Shown here: positions 1-12,227 of the stretch, in pieces
Numbering within the stretch: position 1 is the first letter of the stretch
How the letters are laid out: each line of letters begins with the position of its first letter
DNA from: Dermanyssus gallinae
Taxonomy: Eukaryota; Arthropoda; Arachnida; Mesostigmata; Dermanyssidae
Assembly (NCBI GenBank): GCA_003439945.1
Contig: QVRM01007053.1
Span: forward strand, 248,001-312,000
Direction of reading: 5' to 3'
Length of the DNA stretch: 64,000 nt
Notes under the pieces: model-generated
Database searches by the model: none
Told to the model about the DNA's origin: nothing
The model's input: the letters and a program-made list of their open reading frames with translations, nothing else
Position numbers and translations under genes: made by a program

Positions 1-481
1 TGTGTCGCATCGAAAACGCGTCACGTTTGCATGCGTTCCTGTTGCTAATAAAGGTAGAAACAAAATAAACAGAAATAGGAACAACAACCGATGTCACACC
101 GATGACCCTATTTCTGCTGATGTAGCAGGTCAATCTAATGCCAAGTAGTCAGACTAGTTGGCAAAGATATCATCTTCTACACATGTTGCGCCGGCTGCCT
201 ACTGTGTCCTCTAGTAGAGGTCACTACTTCCAAGCGCCTAGTAGTTGATAGGATGAGGCCGTTTCGCTCACTAAGCTGTACAGTGCCAAACACAGTCTAC
301 GGGCGACAAGGCTAAAGTGTGTCTCTCATGTTGATGTTACGAGACACGGTACCTCTTCTTCAGCCTCCGGCGGGTTTCCGTTGCTCTACCAAACAAATCC
401 TCCTGAAGTCTGTTTCCAGATCACGTACGTTGGAGTGTACTTTGCCACGATTTATTGTCACCAGAGATGCATTTGTCATCA

Positions 482-504
482 CATATATATATATATATAT
501 AAAC

Positions 505-565
<61 letters not shown>
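482..565. repeat. (TA)n microsatellite
   Basis: About 84 bases of alternating T and A with a short break (AAACATATG) near 501. Open frames encoding Tyr-Ile repeats across it are artefacts. Confidence 0.95.
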
Positions 566-566
<1 letters not shown>

Positions 567-2235
567 CGCTGTTTACAAGGATGATGTGGGAGTTCCTATA
601 ATATAAGTTATGTTATGAATTGTACTTGTAATATATCATTCTTTAAACAGAGCACATGCTGTTGAATATCCTCAAAAGCCACATTACAGCATATGCTACC
701 TGTTTGGTATTCGTTAGGATAATAAATCTAGCGCGTTTATTTGATATGTACTGAACCAGAATAGCATTTAACCAGAACATTTTAAGAGGACGTCGGAGCT
801 GTCTGCCTAGCTGCAGCCCTTCCTGTTCATCTCTTAAGTTCACTTCGCCAGCAAATTCTATTCTCGAAACAATTCACCTTTTCAACTTTTCCTATTTCCG
901 CTTGGATAAAGTTTTCGATGCACAGCGTTATATATTACCAACATGTCAATATGGCCGACGATGTTACCTGTTTCGTCTTATTCGTGGTCGCAATGTCAAC
1001 TTTTCACAATGCAAACAGATAATGCTGGCTAGAATGCTGGTAATATTTCCGGGAACACGTAGAACTTTGACAGCTATGCACGCAACCTTCCACAGACCAC
1101 AATCGACTTTGGCTAAGCATCGTTTAAGCTACTTATCGAATAATGTTAACATATATGTTAATTTGTATAATATTGAGTATATGTTTCTAAACAAACGCTC
1201 GTACGGCCGACAGGACACTTAAAATAAACTTGTTTTTAAGTATTTCTTTGTGGGAAATCGAACAACCATAAAATGTAATCATTAAGTTGTGTCTTTCAGG
1301 TCGTATCAACAACGCAGTTCTAGTTGGGCAAGCAGATGTCTTACTGTAAAATCAAGGTCGATAGTTGTTTATACGCTAATCTAACTATGCTTTGCGACGC
1401 TAAGCTGCAAGGCCAAGCATTTTAGATTAAAATTTATTTGGCTCCTGATTGTTATCTAATTTACGTTGTGTTATTGCAATTTAGCAATTTGTTGATCAGT
1501 GACCGTGAGAGAAACATGAAGCATAATAAATAATTTATCTGCCCTTCAACCACAAACACGTAGTTAATCCAACAGGGAAGGGAGTAGAGGAAAATTAGTG
1601 GAATGTGTAGGCATTTTACCGTGCATCTACGTCGGAGAGCACGGTACGTCAAATTAGCCAAATCATCGCTCGTTTATGAATTGCATGCGTATAAGAGTGT
1701 AGTTCCATCGTGACGGTGTTATCGTTAAGTGACGTGCTCGATTTGAGCTCTCCTCATGCGCCTCGTAAGGCTGTCCGCTATGCACAATTCCAGTCGAAAT
1801 GATCCACAATGATGATACACAACGACGGAGTGTCATCAAAAACATGGTGTTCCCTCCTCCTCCTCCGGCCAATGGGAGAATAAGCCGAGTTGAACACAGC
1901 CTGGTCCGGTCGACCGAGAGACACTAGGGGAGGGTTGGGGGGGGGGGCGGCAATAGGTAGAAAGAAGCATAGCTTATCGACACGGTGTTGCAACTACGTT
2001 ACATTCGTTGCCTTGCCATACTTGATTTTTTTATTCGGCAGGACTTCCTCTTTTTCTTCTTATTCCTTCTCGCTTTTCGCTCGATTTTACTTCGAGTCGG
2101 TCGATATCTAGCTAGCGTTGTTATTTCTATGCAAATATGCTTTTCATATATGAGTCAGCCGCGCTGGCCAGCAAGTCGGGCGTATGAAGGTATTGATGCG
2201 ACGAAAACGACGGTCGCGATAGGGCTCCGCTGGGC

Positions 2236-2255
2236 TGCTAAGGCCGGCCTTAGCA
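2236..2255. repeat. 20-bp perfect palindrome
   Basis: TGCTAAGGCCGGCCTTAGCA is its own reverse complement over 20 bases, with no spacer. Nothing around it suggests a gene. Confidence 0.85.
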
Positions 2256-5200
2256 AGTAGCCACATACGTCGAGGCTACCTACCCAGCCCGCAAGAAGTC
2301 GGCCAAGAACTCCGTTGACATATGATTGTCGTTTTGCTACTCCCCTAATACTGGCACCCCAACCACCGGCCACGTCCACGCTCCCCCCCCCCCCTCAGTC
2401 CGAACAGAACTCCTCGGTCAAAAAAGCGATCGTCGTCTTCTATCTTTGATGTACGAACGAATCGACTGCTCGACCCTTCGGTGCAGTGCATGACAGCCAG
2501 CGGTGTTCAAGGCAGTGGTGGACAAGACCCGACACCGACAGCACGCCCGATGATGATACTAAGGCCGCGAAGCTTCTAGCTCACTCGTTCCAACCCACAT
2601 CTCGCCGCCTCTCAGTTCAACGATGAACATGGCAGGCAGTTTTCTGCAACGTAAACGGAAAAACGGGACACTGCGCGTCGGTGCCAGTGGTGCCATCAGA
2701 AGTCGTCACCGACCAGGTCGACAAAGCCAACTCTGCCCAACAGCCCAACAGCCACCCCCCGCGCGAAGTCAAGTAGCTGCTGTCTTCACGGCCGCCGTCG
2801 CGGGCAACAGTCGTAATGTTCCTCTAACTGAAAGGTGAACGTCATTTCCAATTCAAATTAGGCTCGATCGCCCGCCAAGCCCAACGTACGCCTCGCCTCG
2901 TCCATGAACTGAGCGAAAAAAAAAAAGACCGAGACAAGGGTAAGACGGCTTGGAACAGACTAACCAGAATAACTGTCGGCTTATTCGCGTGCAGTCGATC
3001 TAGCTTTGTGTCTTTCTCTCTTTGTCTCCCCCCAGCCTGAAGTACATACACTTCGTCGATTGGTCTTGCTTGCAATTGTACCACCGACCACCACGACCAC
3101 CATAGTATGTAGTCGTATGGTCGTGGGTCGGTGGTTGTCGACTTTATAACTGACTCACTCGCGCAAGGTAGACGAGACTACTCACGGTGCTGTTGTTGTT
3201 GCCGTTAAGACGCCGTTGTTGTTGTTGTTGTTGCTGTTGTTGTTGTTACTGCTGCTATTGTTTTGACGGTATTGCTGACGGTACTGGTGCTGGTAGTGAA
3301 GGCGGGCGTAGCCGTAGTAGCGGTAGTAGTGAAATCATTATCATCATCTGTTGTACGACATATTCTACACGGTCCTCCCTTGATAGGCCGCCGAAGGAAG
3401 TCAGGTAGGTGGCCCCTAAAGCAAGGTGAACAAATAGGCTCTCCTTCCATTGTCGCTCTCTCTCTCTCTTTCGCTGTCCCTCTCATACACACTGTTTTTC
3501 GTACGCTGCTTCTTTGTCCTGTTCGGCACGAATGTGTAGCTTGGTCGCGCGGGCAAGAGGCAAGCAGGCCGCCCGAAGCAGCAGCAGCAGCAGCCGTAAG
3601 CTCTGACTGGTGGAGCATTAAGGCGGAAAGACAAACTGAATTTCTGCTGACCGCGGCGGTGTTGTCTTTAGGGTCTGCGGCGGGCGAGTGAGTGATGTCG
3701 CGGCCTGCTTGCTTCAGGACAAGAATGAAGAGCACGAAGAGGAAGAAGAAGAGGTGAAGGCAAACGAGAGGAATAAGAAAGGGCAATGAAGGTCCTCCTG
3801 CACCTCCCAACGTTGTCCTGTATTTCCGTTCCTCCGTAGGCTTTCGCTTTGGCTGCCGATGCCTGGCTGTGTGTGTGTGTGTGTCTGTGCATCCGCCTGG
3901 CCAATGCCGCTCGTTCAAGTCGCTGAACAAGGGAGTTTGTCAAACAAAGCAGACTATAATTGCTTTTTGCGTGCAAATGTGTGCAAAACCAACGGCGACA
4001 ATCGCTGGCTAATCATCGCACAACAACAACAGCCGCACTTATGATCATAACAACAATAAAAACAGCAACAACTATAAGCGCGATGATAAAGGGCAACAAT
4101 AACATCAGCTAGACTGAGAGCGATGCCCGGCAGTGCTCACACCACAAGTCGTGACATGGCTATGACATGCACCGCATCAATACGGCAGCCCCCTTAGGAT
4201 TTACCAGGCTGGCGTTGCGTTAGCGTCAAGACGAAATGACAAAAAGAACTGACAAACCACAACGCAGCGGCAGCCGACCAAGAGAGCAACTGCGTACTGT
4301 TAATTCTACGCCATAAAGCCACCGCCTTGCTGGCTTCGTTGCTTCGAGGAAGAAAGGGGGTCGACTTACTAAACGCGTTCAGCTTACAGTGTATTATTTA
4401 TTTCCACGATTACACAAAGCGCCGATATGCTCAGCCCATACATGAAGAGGCATTAAAACGCACGTGTTAGCGACCACTTCTTGCAAGACAAAAACACAAA
4501 ACAAAACAATTGCAGGGAGGAAAAGGGGAGAAGAGGCCACGTCCGGATATGGGTGCTAGCAGGTAAGGCAGCGTACGTGAGCGACCCGTCAAATAGTCGG
4601 TGGCTAAGTAAATCCAATCGCATTCCGTTACACCGACCGAGTGTGAGTTGCTGCCTCATAGCCCCCCCCACCACCAGTATACGCGTCGTGTACGTACGCG
4701 TGGTTTAGTGGTTTATACCTGCGACACGACACAGACACTAAACGGAAACAGACGCAAGCACAGGTGGCAGCATAGAGAAACAGATCGCGCCGGACGTCTC
4801 CTGAGAGCAAACGGGAAAGATCTGCGAACACCCACGCACGCACGCACGCCCGGGCCGTAGAGCAGCAGCAGCAGACAACAAAGAACGAGACATCGATCGA
4901 TCGCAGAGCGGATCGCCTCGTGCAGCCGGCCGGCCGTGTAAATTGCTGGCGTTACGTTGCATGATGCGCCAGAGAGAGACAGCGGCAGAGACTGTACGGC
5001 CTGGCCGAGTCGAAGCCGCTTGGCCGCTTGTAGCCCAATCACGCACGGCCACAGCCCAGTCAGCAACAGCGGCATTGGTAAACACGACCGACCTTGCGAT
5101 GGTCGTGGCGGTTGGTAATCGAGTGAACACGAATCGCAATTGAACAACACTGAATTGGTCTCCAAGGTCGAAACAAACCATTTGCTTGGTCTTTGCGCGT

Positions 5201-5687
5201 TCCTTCTATACCTCTGTTCCTTTTCATTCATTGCTCTCTCCGTCTCTCTCTCTCTCTACCTATCTAGTTTTTCCTACTTTTCCTTCCGCTTTCCCTCACT
5301 CTTCTCCTCTCTCATTTGGCCAAGCCGTGTTCGTTGCGTATTCCGCCTACCATCACTTCCCCATATAGGTAGGCCATATAAGTATGCAGCAGTGCGGTTT
5401 GTTCTGATCCACCATCTGGCCGAAGCCTTTAGATGAACTCCTAAGTCTCCATCTTGCCGACGCTTCGGCTGGGAACGCTGTTCTCAGGCCATGGCGTATT
5501 TCTAGGCGCGTTGTAGGTGCCTAATTGCAGACCATACGGCAGGTGGCTGAGGGATGTGGGTTCTTTAACTAGACATCCATACCATTTTCAGATAATAGTT
5601 TTGGTTTGATAACAATCCGTTCGATGGGGTGAAATCTTGATTGCTACGCGACTGTGCGCCAAACAAAAAGTCGCAAAATATTAAAGC

Positions 5688-6047
5688 ATGTCCAAGCCAG
5701 AGGTCAGGTCCAAGATGGCAACAGTGTTCCTCTGGGAAAAAGACCTGAAGTTGCTGAAACAGTCGAATGTCTTGCCTTACGATGAGAAACAATTGTTGTT
5801 TGTAGAAGCGAAGCGATACGAAATTCTGTTCGACCTGTCGATCGAACGGGCCGGGCTTTTGGAGCTCTATAAGAAATTGGAAGCATGTGTGATGGTTACG
5901 AAATCACAAGAAAATAGAAGAAAATGCCTTGTGGAAGCAGAGCGAAAACAGTTGCCGACGAGGTCATTGCATATGGTTGTGCGTTTTATTTTTACAGAAA
6001 AACCACCCTCATGGCTGGACGCATTTCTTACATACTCCACAATCTAG
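5688..6047 (+). CDS. Hypothetical ORF of 119 codons
   Basis: Starts MSKPEVRSKMATVFLWEKDL. The first 85 residues are rich in Leu, Lys and Glu, with a pattern that could form amphipathic helices (LPYDEKQLLFVEAKRYEILF). No family was recognised. A pyrimidine run followed by ACAG at about 5990-5998 could be a splice acceptor, so the last 17 residues may not belong to the same exon. The coding look of codons 1-85 is better than random non-coding DNA here, but there is no second copy or motif to prove it. It could be an exon of an unknown gene or a chance frame. Confidence 0.25.
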   Translation: MSKPEVRSKMATVFLWEKDLKLLKQSNVLPYDEKQLLFVEAKRYEILFDLSIERAGLLELYKKLEACVMVTKSQENRRKCLVEAERKQLPTRSLHMVVRFIFTEKPPSWLDAFLTYSTI

Positions 6048-6049
6048 AA

Positions 6050-7200
6050 TTCACAACGAGAGCTCATTGACTGTGTCAGATGGCCTAAGGCCACTACGGT
6101 CAGCAGGGACTCTAAGATGCAACTGTAGTTTATCACAGAACAAAATTTTATTGCTCGTATTTTAGCTTAACCAGGTCTCGTAAGGTAAGGATCCAAACGT
6201 CGTAATTGCTCACTGATAGGTGACCCTCCTGCAACCCCCGCGCCTCTTGCGCGGGCGCAGTGAAAGAGAGGTCAACATGATGGAGCGGAAGTTTCTGTGC
6301 AAAAGGTCTCCTGGTATGCCGCCCACGTCTAATTCACCTTGTCTCGACCAATGTTCAAATGTCGATTCCAGCAGGCAGCGAGGTGAACGCGGCCACCGAA
6401 AAGCATTGAACCCACTGCTACAGCAGTTGCGCTTGTGCTTCGTTCGCTGGCACGATGACGACGACGATCGGACGACGATCATATTTATTATACATACACG
6501 ACCATTCCCTGGAGGGTATTTTGCTAATTGGAAAAGTCGAGGAAATCGTATTATAGTGAGTGGGCGGCCAACCAGCGTCCAGTAGCCGTGCTTCAGGCCC
6601 CTACCGAAACATCCTATCCACCGCAAAATTATCCACCGAGTCAATCTGCTCAGTTGAGATCTTTGCTCTGGGCCTGAATGCAAACATCTGATTGATCAGT
6701 CTCTAAACGTGGGCAAGCTGCCTTGAACGATGACTACATGTTTTTTCTGCTGTTAAGTATCCCCTCGGCTTAAGGCAATTTGGGCATGCGCTTCATATAG
6801 GCACAGTATCTGGTAGCCTGTATTCTATGTACCACGTCTATGCTTACTGATTATAGTAATCTTATTTTATTAATACAATTACGTCGTGTCCTAGCCTTAA
6901 GATTCGACGCTAGTAAACACATAGTGTTTCGCCAGTATTCCATCAAGCAACATCTGAAGGGAGCTTAAAGGGCCTGTTTATTCCGCGTATAAAACGAGAA
7001 TTGATTCCCGTGACTTATATGTGCTAGCTAATCTATACAAGTGATTCGATAGATTCTTAAGATGTGTGGGTCCATTGCGTTCGAGGGGCGTAACTGTGCC
7101 ACACTTGATTGAGGGCGCTATGATTCTTAATAAAAGCTGTCCAACGCGCTACCAAACGTTACAGCGTAGTCATCGTGGCGTTTAACCGTTGCAGCGTTTG
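6050..7200. other. Non-coding stretch
   Basis: Nothing supported. Frames at 6210-6683 are open on both strands and encode no recognisable motif. Confidence 0.5.
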
Positions 7201-7208
7201 CAAGGCGC

Positions 7209-7318
<110 letters not shown>

Positions 7319-7736
7319 TCTTGTGTTAATGTGCAAAGCTTTCTATCTCTCAAATATATTACAGGATCTGAAAAATGGCAAACGGGGATGATGCTAAGAT
7401 CCCCGGCAGTCAGCACAACATTCCAGTACAAATTCATAAGCTTAGAAACATAAAAGTTGAAACCTTAAAGAGGTAAATGACATCCGCCACTATTGTTTTA
7501 TTACGAATTCCGTAAAGCAGACTCGTAAATACTGTAGTAGCCGCGCGTGAAACTTCCTTACTATCGTAGTCGGGTGCGCTTACCAGAAAGGTAGCTTGCC
7601 CGACGATGACTTTATGCTGAATAACTCACTTGCGGAATTTTGGAATAACCCTTTATTTATGTTCCGCGAGCGTATTCTTAGCTTTTAAAGAAAGTTTTAG
7701 GTGCCTGCTGCACGAAGACTACTAATATATAATATA

Positions 7737-8480
7737 TAAATATTTTTTTACAATGGATTATGGTCTCTGAGAAGTCATGTTTCGGAGTGAGAGCGAAAAT
7801 ACTACAATTTGTGACACTAGTGTTTTTGCCCGACATAGGAGCATAAAATGTGCTGTTGCGAGACAACCAGTCCCCCTAGACAGAAACTAAACACACTGTC
7901 GTGTTCCTGAGAAAATTCCTGCTTCTTCCGAAGGACATATAAGGCCGGTCAGAAGATGCGACACGGTCGTTTAAAAGAGAATTCGTCAAAAATGAAGTTC
8001 TTTATTAGCTTTTACGCCAAATACTTCCGAATCGTAACCCTGCATGCAACTTACATGCACTTAATCTGGACATGCCCTCCAAAAAATCGTAATTACTCTG
8101 CAACCACAGCTCGCATTGCCATAAGTTTGGTACCAAAATGATCGCCATGAAATGCGCATTTGCTAAATATGTCAGCTTTAAACACGTGGAATGTCGTAGG
8201 GTTATGATTCTGAAGTACTTGGCGTAAAAGCTAATAAAGAACTTCATTTTTGACGAATTCTCTTTTAAACGACCGTGTCGCATCTTCTGACCGGCCTTAT
8301 ATGCCCTTCGGAAGAAGCAGAATTTTCTTAGTTTCTGTCTAGGGGGACTGGTTGTCTCGCAACAGCACAGTTTATGCTCCTATGTCGGGCAAAAACACTA
8401 GTGTCACAAATTGTAGTAATTTCGCTCTCACTTCGAAACAAGACTTCTCAGAGACCATGTTCCATTTGAAAAAATATTTG
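7737..8480. mobile_element. Foldback element with ~300-bp inverted arms
   Basis: The left arm (about 7737-8043) and right arm (about 8196-8480) are inverted copies separated by a spacer of about 150 bases. Matching landmarks include the CTCTGAGAAGTC / GACTTCTCAGAG pair at the outer ends, a CTAGGGGGACTGG block, and a stretch around GCGACACGGTCGTTTAAAAG in both arms. Both arms encode the same chance peptide start on opposite strands. The left arm carries about 20 extra bases near 7890. Arms differ at scattered positions, so the structure is not an assembly artefact of perfect symmetry. No transposase is present, so this is a foldback or long-TIR non-autonomous element. A transcript across it would form a long double-stranded hairpin. 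Confidence 0.82.
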
Positions 8481-8534
8481 CTTTAACGAGCTCTACAATT
8501 TCCTATTTCTATTATAAAAAATTCTGCAACACCC

Positions 8535-8537
<3 letters not shown>

Positions 8538-8572
<35 letters not shown>
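8538..8572. repeat. (TA)n microsatellite after the foldback element
   Basis: About 35 bases of TA repeat, immediately preceded by CACCCTGCA. Part of a TA-rich zone that frames the foldback and mariner elements. Confidence 0.95.
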
Positions 8573-8575
<3 letters not shown>

Positions 8576-9012
8576 GTGTGTATAGACAGCACAAACAAAG
8601 TAAAAACAATGTCTCTTGAAGAGGCGCTGGTTTTCGAGGAAAGAGCGCCTACACAAACTAATATTTTACAAAGCTTGTCAAAGTACACTGCTGGCAGGTT
8701 GATACAACACCGCCACTGCGCTCTTTTGTTCAGAGTTTTCCTTCCCTACTCGACGTCTCCGTCTGACTTTCGTCCGGCGTCGCCTTTTTATTATATATGT
8801 ATATGTGTGTGTGTTTTAGTGTGTCTGTGTCTTTGATGTAGCAGACGAAGAGGCGGAGTCAATCTCTATTTAGAGTCTTCTTAAAGGCAAGCGACATATA
8901 CATAAGTTTAAAGGCTCACTGTATGAACTCGGGTTTTATTAAAGTATTTCTCAACAGTTTAATATTCTGAAATATGAGTGGAACGTAGGCGTAGGAATAA
9001 ATTCAGAGACGC

Positions 9013-9173
<161 letters not shown>

Positions 9174-9502
9174 TCAGTAATTCTCAAGACCCTGTACCGT
9201 TCTGTCCAGTCTGCCTTCAGAAGACCTTCAATTGTTATTTCATAAGAGAAGGCCGGGTACAGATCATATATAAAGAACAGCATTATAAGAATTGCCACTC
9301 AATTGATGTCCCTAAATGGTACTGGTGTTGGGGCCATTCATGACCCGTGTCTCCGACATGACCAAACCGGTACAAGCATCAGATGAATTAGAAGTGCGTT
9401 TTTAGCACCAACACACGGTTTTCTCACCAGAGATACTGGTGTGATAAACATAAAAGTTAAACAATGGATTTTTTGGAATTGAACGCTTATGGTTATACCA
9501 TC

Positions 9503-10790
9503 TACAGGGACCGCTAAATTCATACAACTTTTGGCGGGCTACCCTGCATAGACGGAATGCATTAATTCAGTTCGGCGTGAACAGACAGCCCACTCACAAT
9601 GGAACAAAAACACATTGCCATCATGCACGGCCGCCGCAACCTGGGTCCAAAATATGACCGAAGAACAAGCGTTATCTAATTGCTTCGTGCCGGACATCGA
9701 CCAGCCGAAATCATCAACATAACTGGGTTTAAAAGAGCAACGGTCTACGACATTGCCCGACACTACAGAGGTGCAGAAGAAACAGGGCTAGGTGGTGCAA
9801 CAACTGGAAGGAAGATCCACAACCGCCGACGAGTGAGAAAAATGAGGACGCCAAAAGTGATCAAAATAGTGCGAAGCTGCGTTTCTAAGGATCCAAGTGT
9901 ATCGATGCGCCAAATTAGCGATCGGTATCCGTTATAAGCGTCGGATTATCAAAGAAGAACTGCGCTACAAGTCCTACACGTTCAAAGTTAGACAGATGTT
10001 GTCTCAGGCCGCGAAAAACAAGAGTATCACTTGCTGCCATCTCATTTTCACATTTTTGAGACACGAAACGGCGGGACACCTTCGATTCTCTCCGACGAAA
10101 AAATCTTCACCATTGGCCAAAAACATAACCCGTAAAATGACCGGTGCCTCGCAAAAGACCCCGAGGATGTACCAATCTTGCACAGAACTAAACATCCTAC
10201 CAGTGTGTACGTCCTAAGTGTGTGTTAGGAGACGCGATGCCCCCACACTTTTTTGACAGACACGAATCCGTAACAAAGGAAGTGTATTTACGTGTTATGC
10301 GAAGGGTGGTAAAACCATGGATTGATAAAGTGTCCAATGAAAGACAATGTCTTTCAGCAGACGGCGCTCCCGCCTACACCAGCAACCTCATCCATGATTG
10401 GCTGCGGGGCGACATAAGGGCGTTCTGGGACAAGACGATGTGGCAGTCCCTAGCAATCCAGACTTGAGTCCCCTAGACTTCTATATATGGGGCGTTGTTG
10501 AGCAAGAGTCTAACAAGTCTCGGCATGCAAACACAGAAGGGCGACGCAGAGTCATTGTTAAATCGTTCAAGAATCTTAATCGGCTAACTTTGAAGAAGGC
10601 CTGGGGGCGCTTTCGCGTCAGAATTGAAAGTGTAGTTGCTGCTGATAGTGGCTACATTGAATAAAAATGTTTCTCAGGAGTGTCCCTAACGGCACGTACA
10701 AAAATATCACCGAAATTTATGTTTTCCTCTAGATATAAATTGCAAAACGGGCGATAACGTTTAGTCTGGATTTAGCTGTTCCGCCCTGTA
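9503..10790 (+). mobile_element. Full-length mariner-family (Tc1/mariner superfamily) transposon, inactive
   Basis: A cut-and-paste DNA transposon of about 1.29 kb, the normal mariner length, bounded by TA dinucleotides. The left end reads TACAGGGACCGCTAAATTCA. The reverse complement of the right end reads TACAGGGCGGAACAGCTAAA and continues with a similar but gapped sequence, so imperfect terminal inverted repeats of roughly 30-40 bases are present. Between them lies one broken transposase gene (separate entry). The copy is decayed: a stop and at least two frameshifts interrupt the gene, and the ends have drifted. It therefore cannot supply its own transposase. Its neighbours are a (TA)n array on the left and retrotransposon debris on the right, so it sits in a TE-rich patch. 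Confidence 0.85.
9599..10664 (+). pseudogene. Broken mariner-family transposase gene
   Basis: The gene starts with ATG at 9599 (MEQKHIAI) and meets an in-frame TAA at 9677-9679. It continues through a helix-turn-helix (AEIINITGFKRATVYDIA) that would bind the transposon ends. A frameshift near 9930 and others near 10060-10230 break the middle. The C-terminal half holds the catalytic core: DGAPAYTSNL carries the second catalytic Asp near 10365, and FWDKTMW follows. After a one-base deletion near 10450, NPDLSPLDFYIWG carries the third Asp. The Asp-to-Asp spacing is about 37 residues, as in the DD37D (maT-like) group, but the deletion makes an exact count unsafe. The gene ends with a Gly-Tyr-Ile-Glu stop typical of these transposases, at 10664. 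Length matches a normal transposase of about 350 residues. Confidence 0.85.
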
Positions 10791-10799
10791 CACAGCGAA

Positions 10800-12227
10800 A
10801 ATGTTCAACATTTAAAAGCTTGCTATCATGCCATTCACACAGCAAAATCTTTAAAAATAGCCTTATGAGAAATCATAACCGTCGCCTCAAACACCAGTGT
10901 GGCTTATATACAAAAACTGCAAATATATTTTTCAATGTTTAAATTGCAATAAGTCTGACTTTCAAGATGGTATATAACTGTGTGTGTTCAAAATTTAAAC
11001 GCTGGGAAGTGTGAAAATGTTCCAAATTTTAAATTACATTATCATGCCATCTACACAGCGGACACCTTTAAAAATAACTAATAACTTCTTATATACAGAT
11101 TGTTTATTTCGCAACGTCATTGCATTTCAAGATGTTACATAATTACAATACAGCTCGTTATACACAATTTAAACACTTAAGTGACCGTCCCACCGGGCGA
11201 AAAAGTGCAAAGACCGCCGATGCGTCTGGCAGCTCGCTACGTGGTATTTAGCGCAAACCTGCGAGAAGAACCGGCAACGACATTGATCGCTAACTTAATG
11301 AAATCCTTGGGTCAAGCAGACCAAGTGATGATAGCCATGCACAATGTACCTTGGGTACACGTGCCTACTAATTCATGTTATTCCATCCCAGAGCTCGCTG
11401 GCGAGGTGCACATCACACTGCGCTATCTCTGCCAAGGCCTCGGTCACTTTTCCCTGCCACTCTAACAAAAAATGCTGAAGTGGTTCTGTAATAGGTGACC
11501 TAAGCCTGACTCTGACTTGTTTCCACTGCCGGCTCGCAACCCGCTAGCAGGTACACGAAGCGGCTTCTTGCCGTCCGCGGTAAGCAGAAAACCCGCTTCA
11601 TATACACTGTGAAACATCTCTCTAGCTGCGCAAAATTTGCCGCTGAAAGATGATCCCAGACCCTGCCAAGGCTCTAGCTCAACATTGCCGCAATCTTAAG
11701 CTTAAAAAGACGCACGGCCGCACTCAAACACAGTCGTCGAAGGTCTCTAAACTCTGTGTGAATAAAGGCAATAGCCGCCCGACACCTGTCACCGATGTGC
11801 TGGGTAAAGGTCGTTCCCGTATAGTGAAGCCTTAGACCCAAATACGGGAGGGAGTTGACAAACTCCAGCGGTTGGCCACAATAGGGTATTACGTCTGCGG
11901 CAGCCAATCGACCCCCACGGCAAAACTTCATGGCTTTCGTCTTCCGCAAATTTATTTGCAGGTTCTTATGGTGAAGATAACTTTCTACGTCGCCGACAAT
12001 TCGACGAATGGCACCGCGGTCCCGGTGGGCCACTACTATGTCATCCGCATACATGACGACGACAACGTTTCTAAACTCCTTCCGTACATGGCGGGCTAGG
12101 TCTGCGATGAACAACGAGACTGGCAGGCAACTGAGAGGGTCTCCTTGAGGGGTCCTTACGTTTTGACGCAGCTGCAAGGTGTCCTCGCCCCTTACGTTAT
12201 AATAATCTAATAGCTCCTTAAGGAAAA
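10800..12227 (-). mobile_element. APE-type non-LTR retrotransposon, copy 1 (5'-truncated)
   Basis: A minus-strand copy that begins inside the reverse transcriptase at about 12220 and runs to a 3' tail near 10800. It carries RT domains 4-7 (separate entry), then a thumb-like region (MKRVFCLPRTARSR near 11580-11620). A C-terminal Cys/His cluster follows at about 11200-11400, with the blocks VHGYHH and QVCAKYH clearly matching the plus-strand copy at 46.2 kb. Stops and frameshifts separate these pieces. The last 380 bases contain related blocks of roughly 130-190 bases that also occur at the 3' end of copy 2, so they are probably the element's 3' UTR. The 5' break abuts the tail of copy 2 exactly. 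The clade is not certain; the endonuclease in copy 2 places it among APE-bearing elements. Confidence 0.78.
11674..12222 (-). pseudogene. Reverse transcriptase fragment (domains 4-7), retrotransposon copy 1
   Basis: This frame of about 180 residues carries the palm of a non-LTR reverse transcriptase. In order: TPQGDPLSCLPVSLF (domain 4), VVMYADDIVVAH with the YADD catalytic aspartates (domain 5), LQINLRKTKAMKF (domain 6) and LPYLGLRL (domain 7). The enzyme would copy the element's RNA at a nicked target. The open frame extends up to 12336, but about the first 38 codons come from the 3' tail of the neighbouring copy and are not part of the protein. It stops at 11674, where a TAG breaks the frame; the protein then continues as SLGRVWDHLSAANFAQLE in the same direction. 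Domains 1-3 are missing. The YADD box is intact, but the copy is not functional. Confidence 0.85.

Larger units (their letters stand above)
1..5560. other. Non-coding stretch with simple repeats
   Basis: No gene or mobile element was recognised. It holds the (TA)n at 482, a G run near 1936-1950, a C run near 2384-2395 and (TTG)n at 3187-3260. A (GT)n near 3868-3884 and (CT)n tracts are also present. From about 2.1 to 5.3 kb the sequence is more GC-rich and triplet-rich, like the 27.7-36 kb zone. The 241-codon minus-strand frame at 3205-3930 is driven by those triplets. Confidence 0.6.

Noticed and set aside
3205..3930. 241-codon minus-strand frame
   Set aside because: Its C-terminal third is Thr/Ala repeat from (TTG)n on the other strand, and the plus strand is open as well. 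No domain or splice signals.
4713..5231. 172-codon minus-strand frame with a Leu-rich stretch
   Set aside because: Several overlapping frames on both strands are open in this GC-richer segment; composition-driven.
7956..8283. Two facing ORFs with the same first 26 residues
   Set aside because: They arise from the inverted arms of the foldback element and stop in the spacer; not a gene pair.
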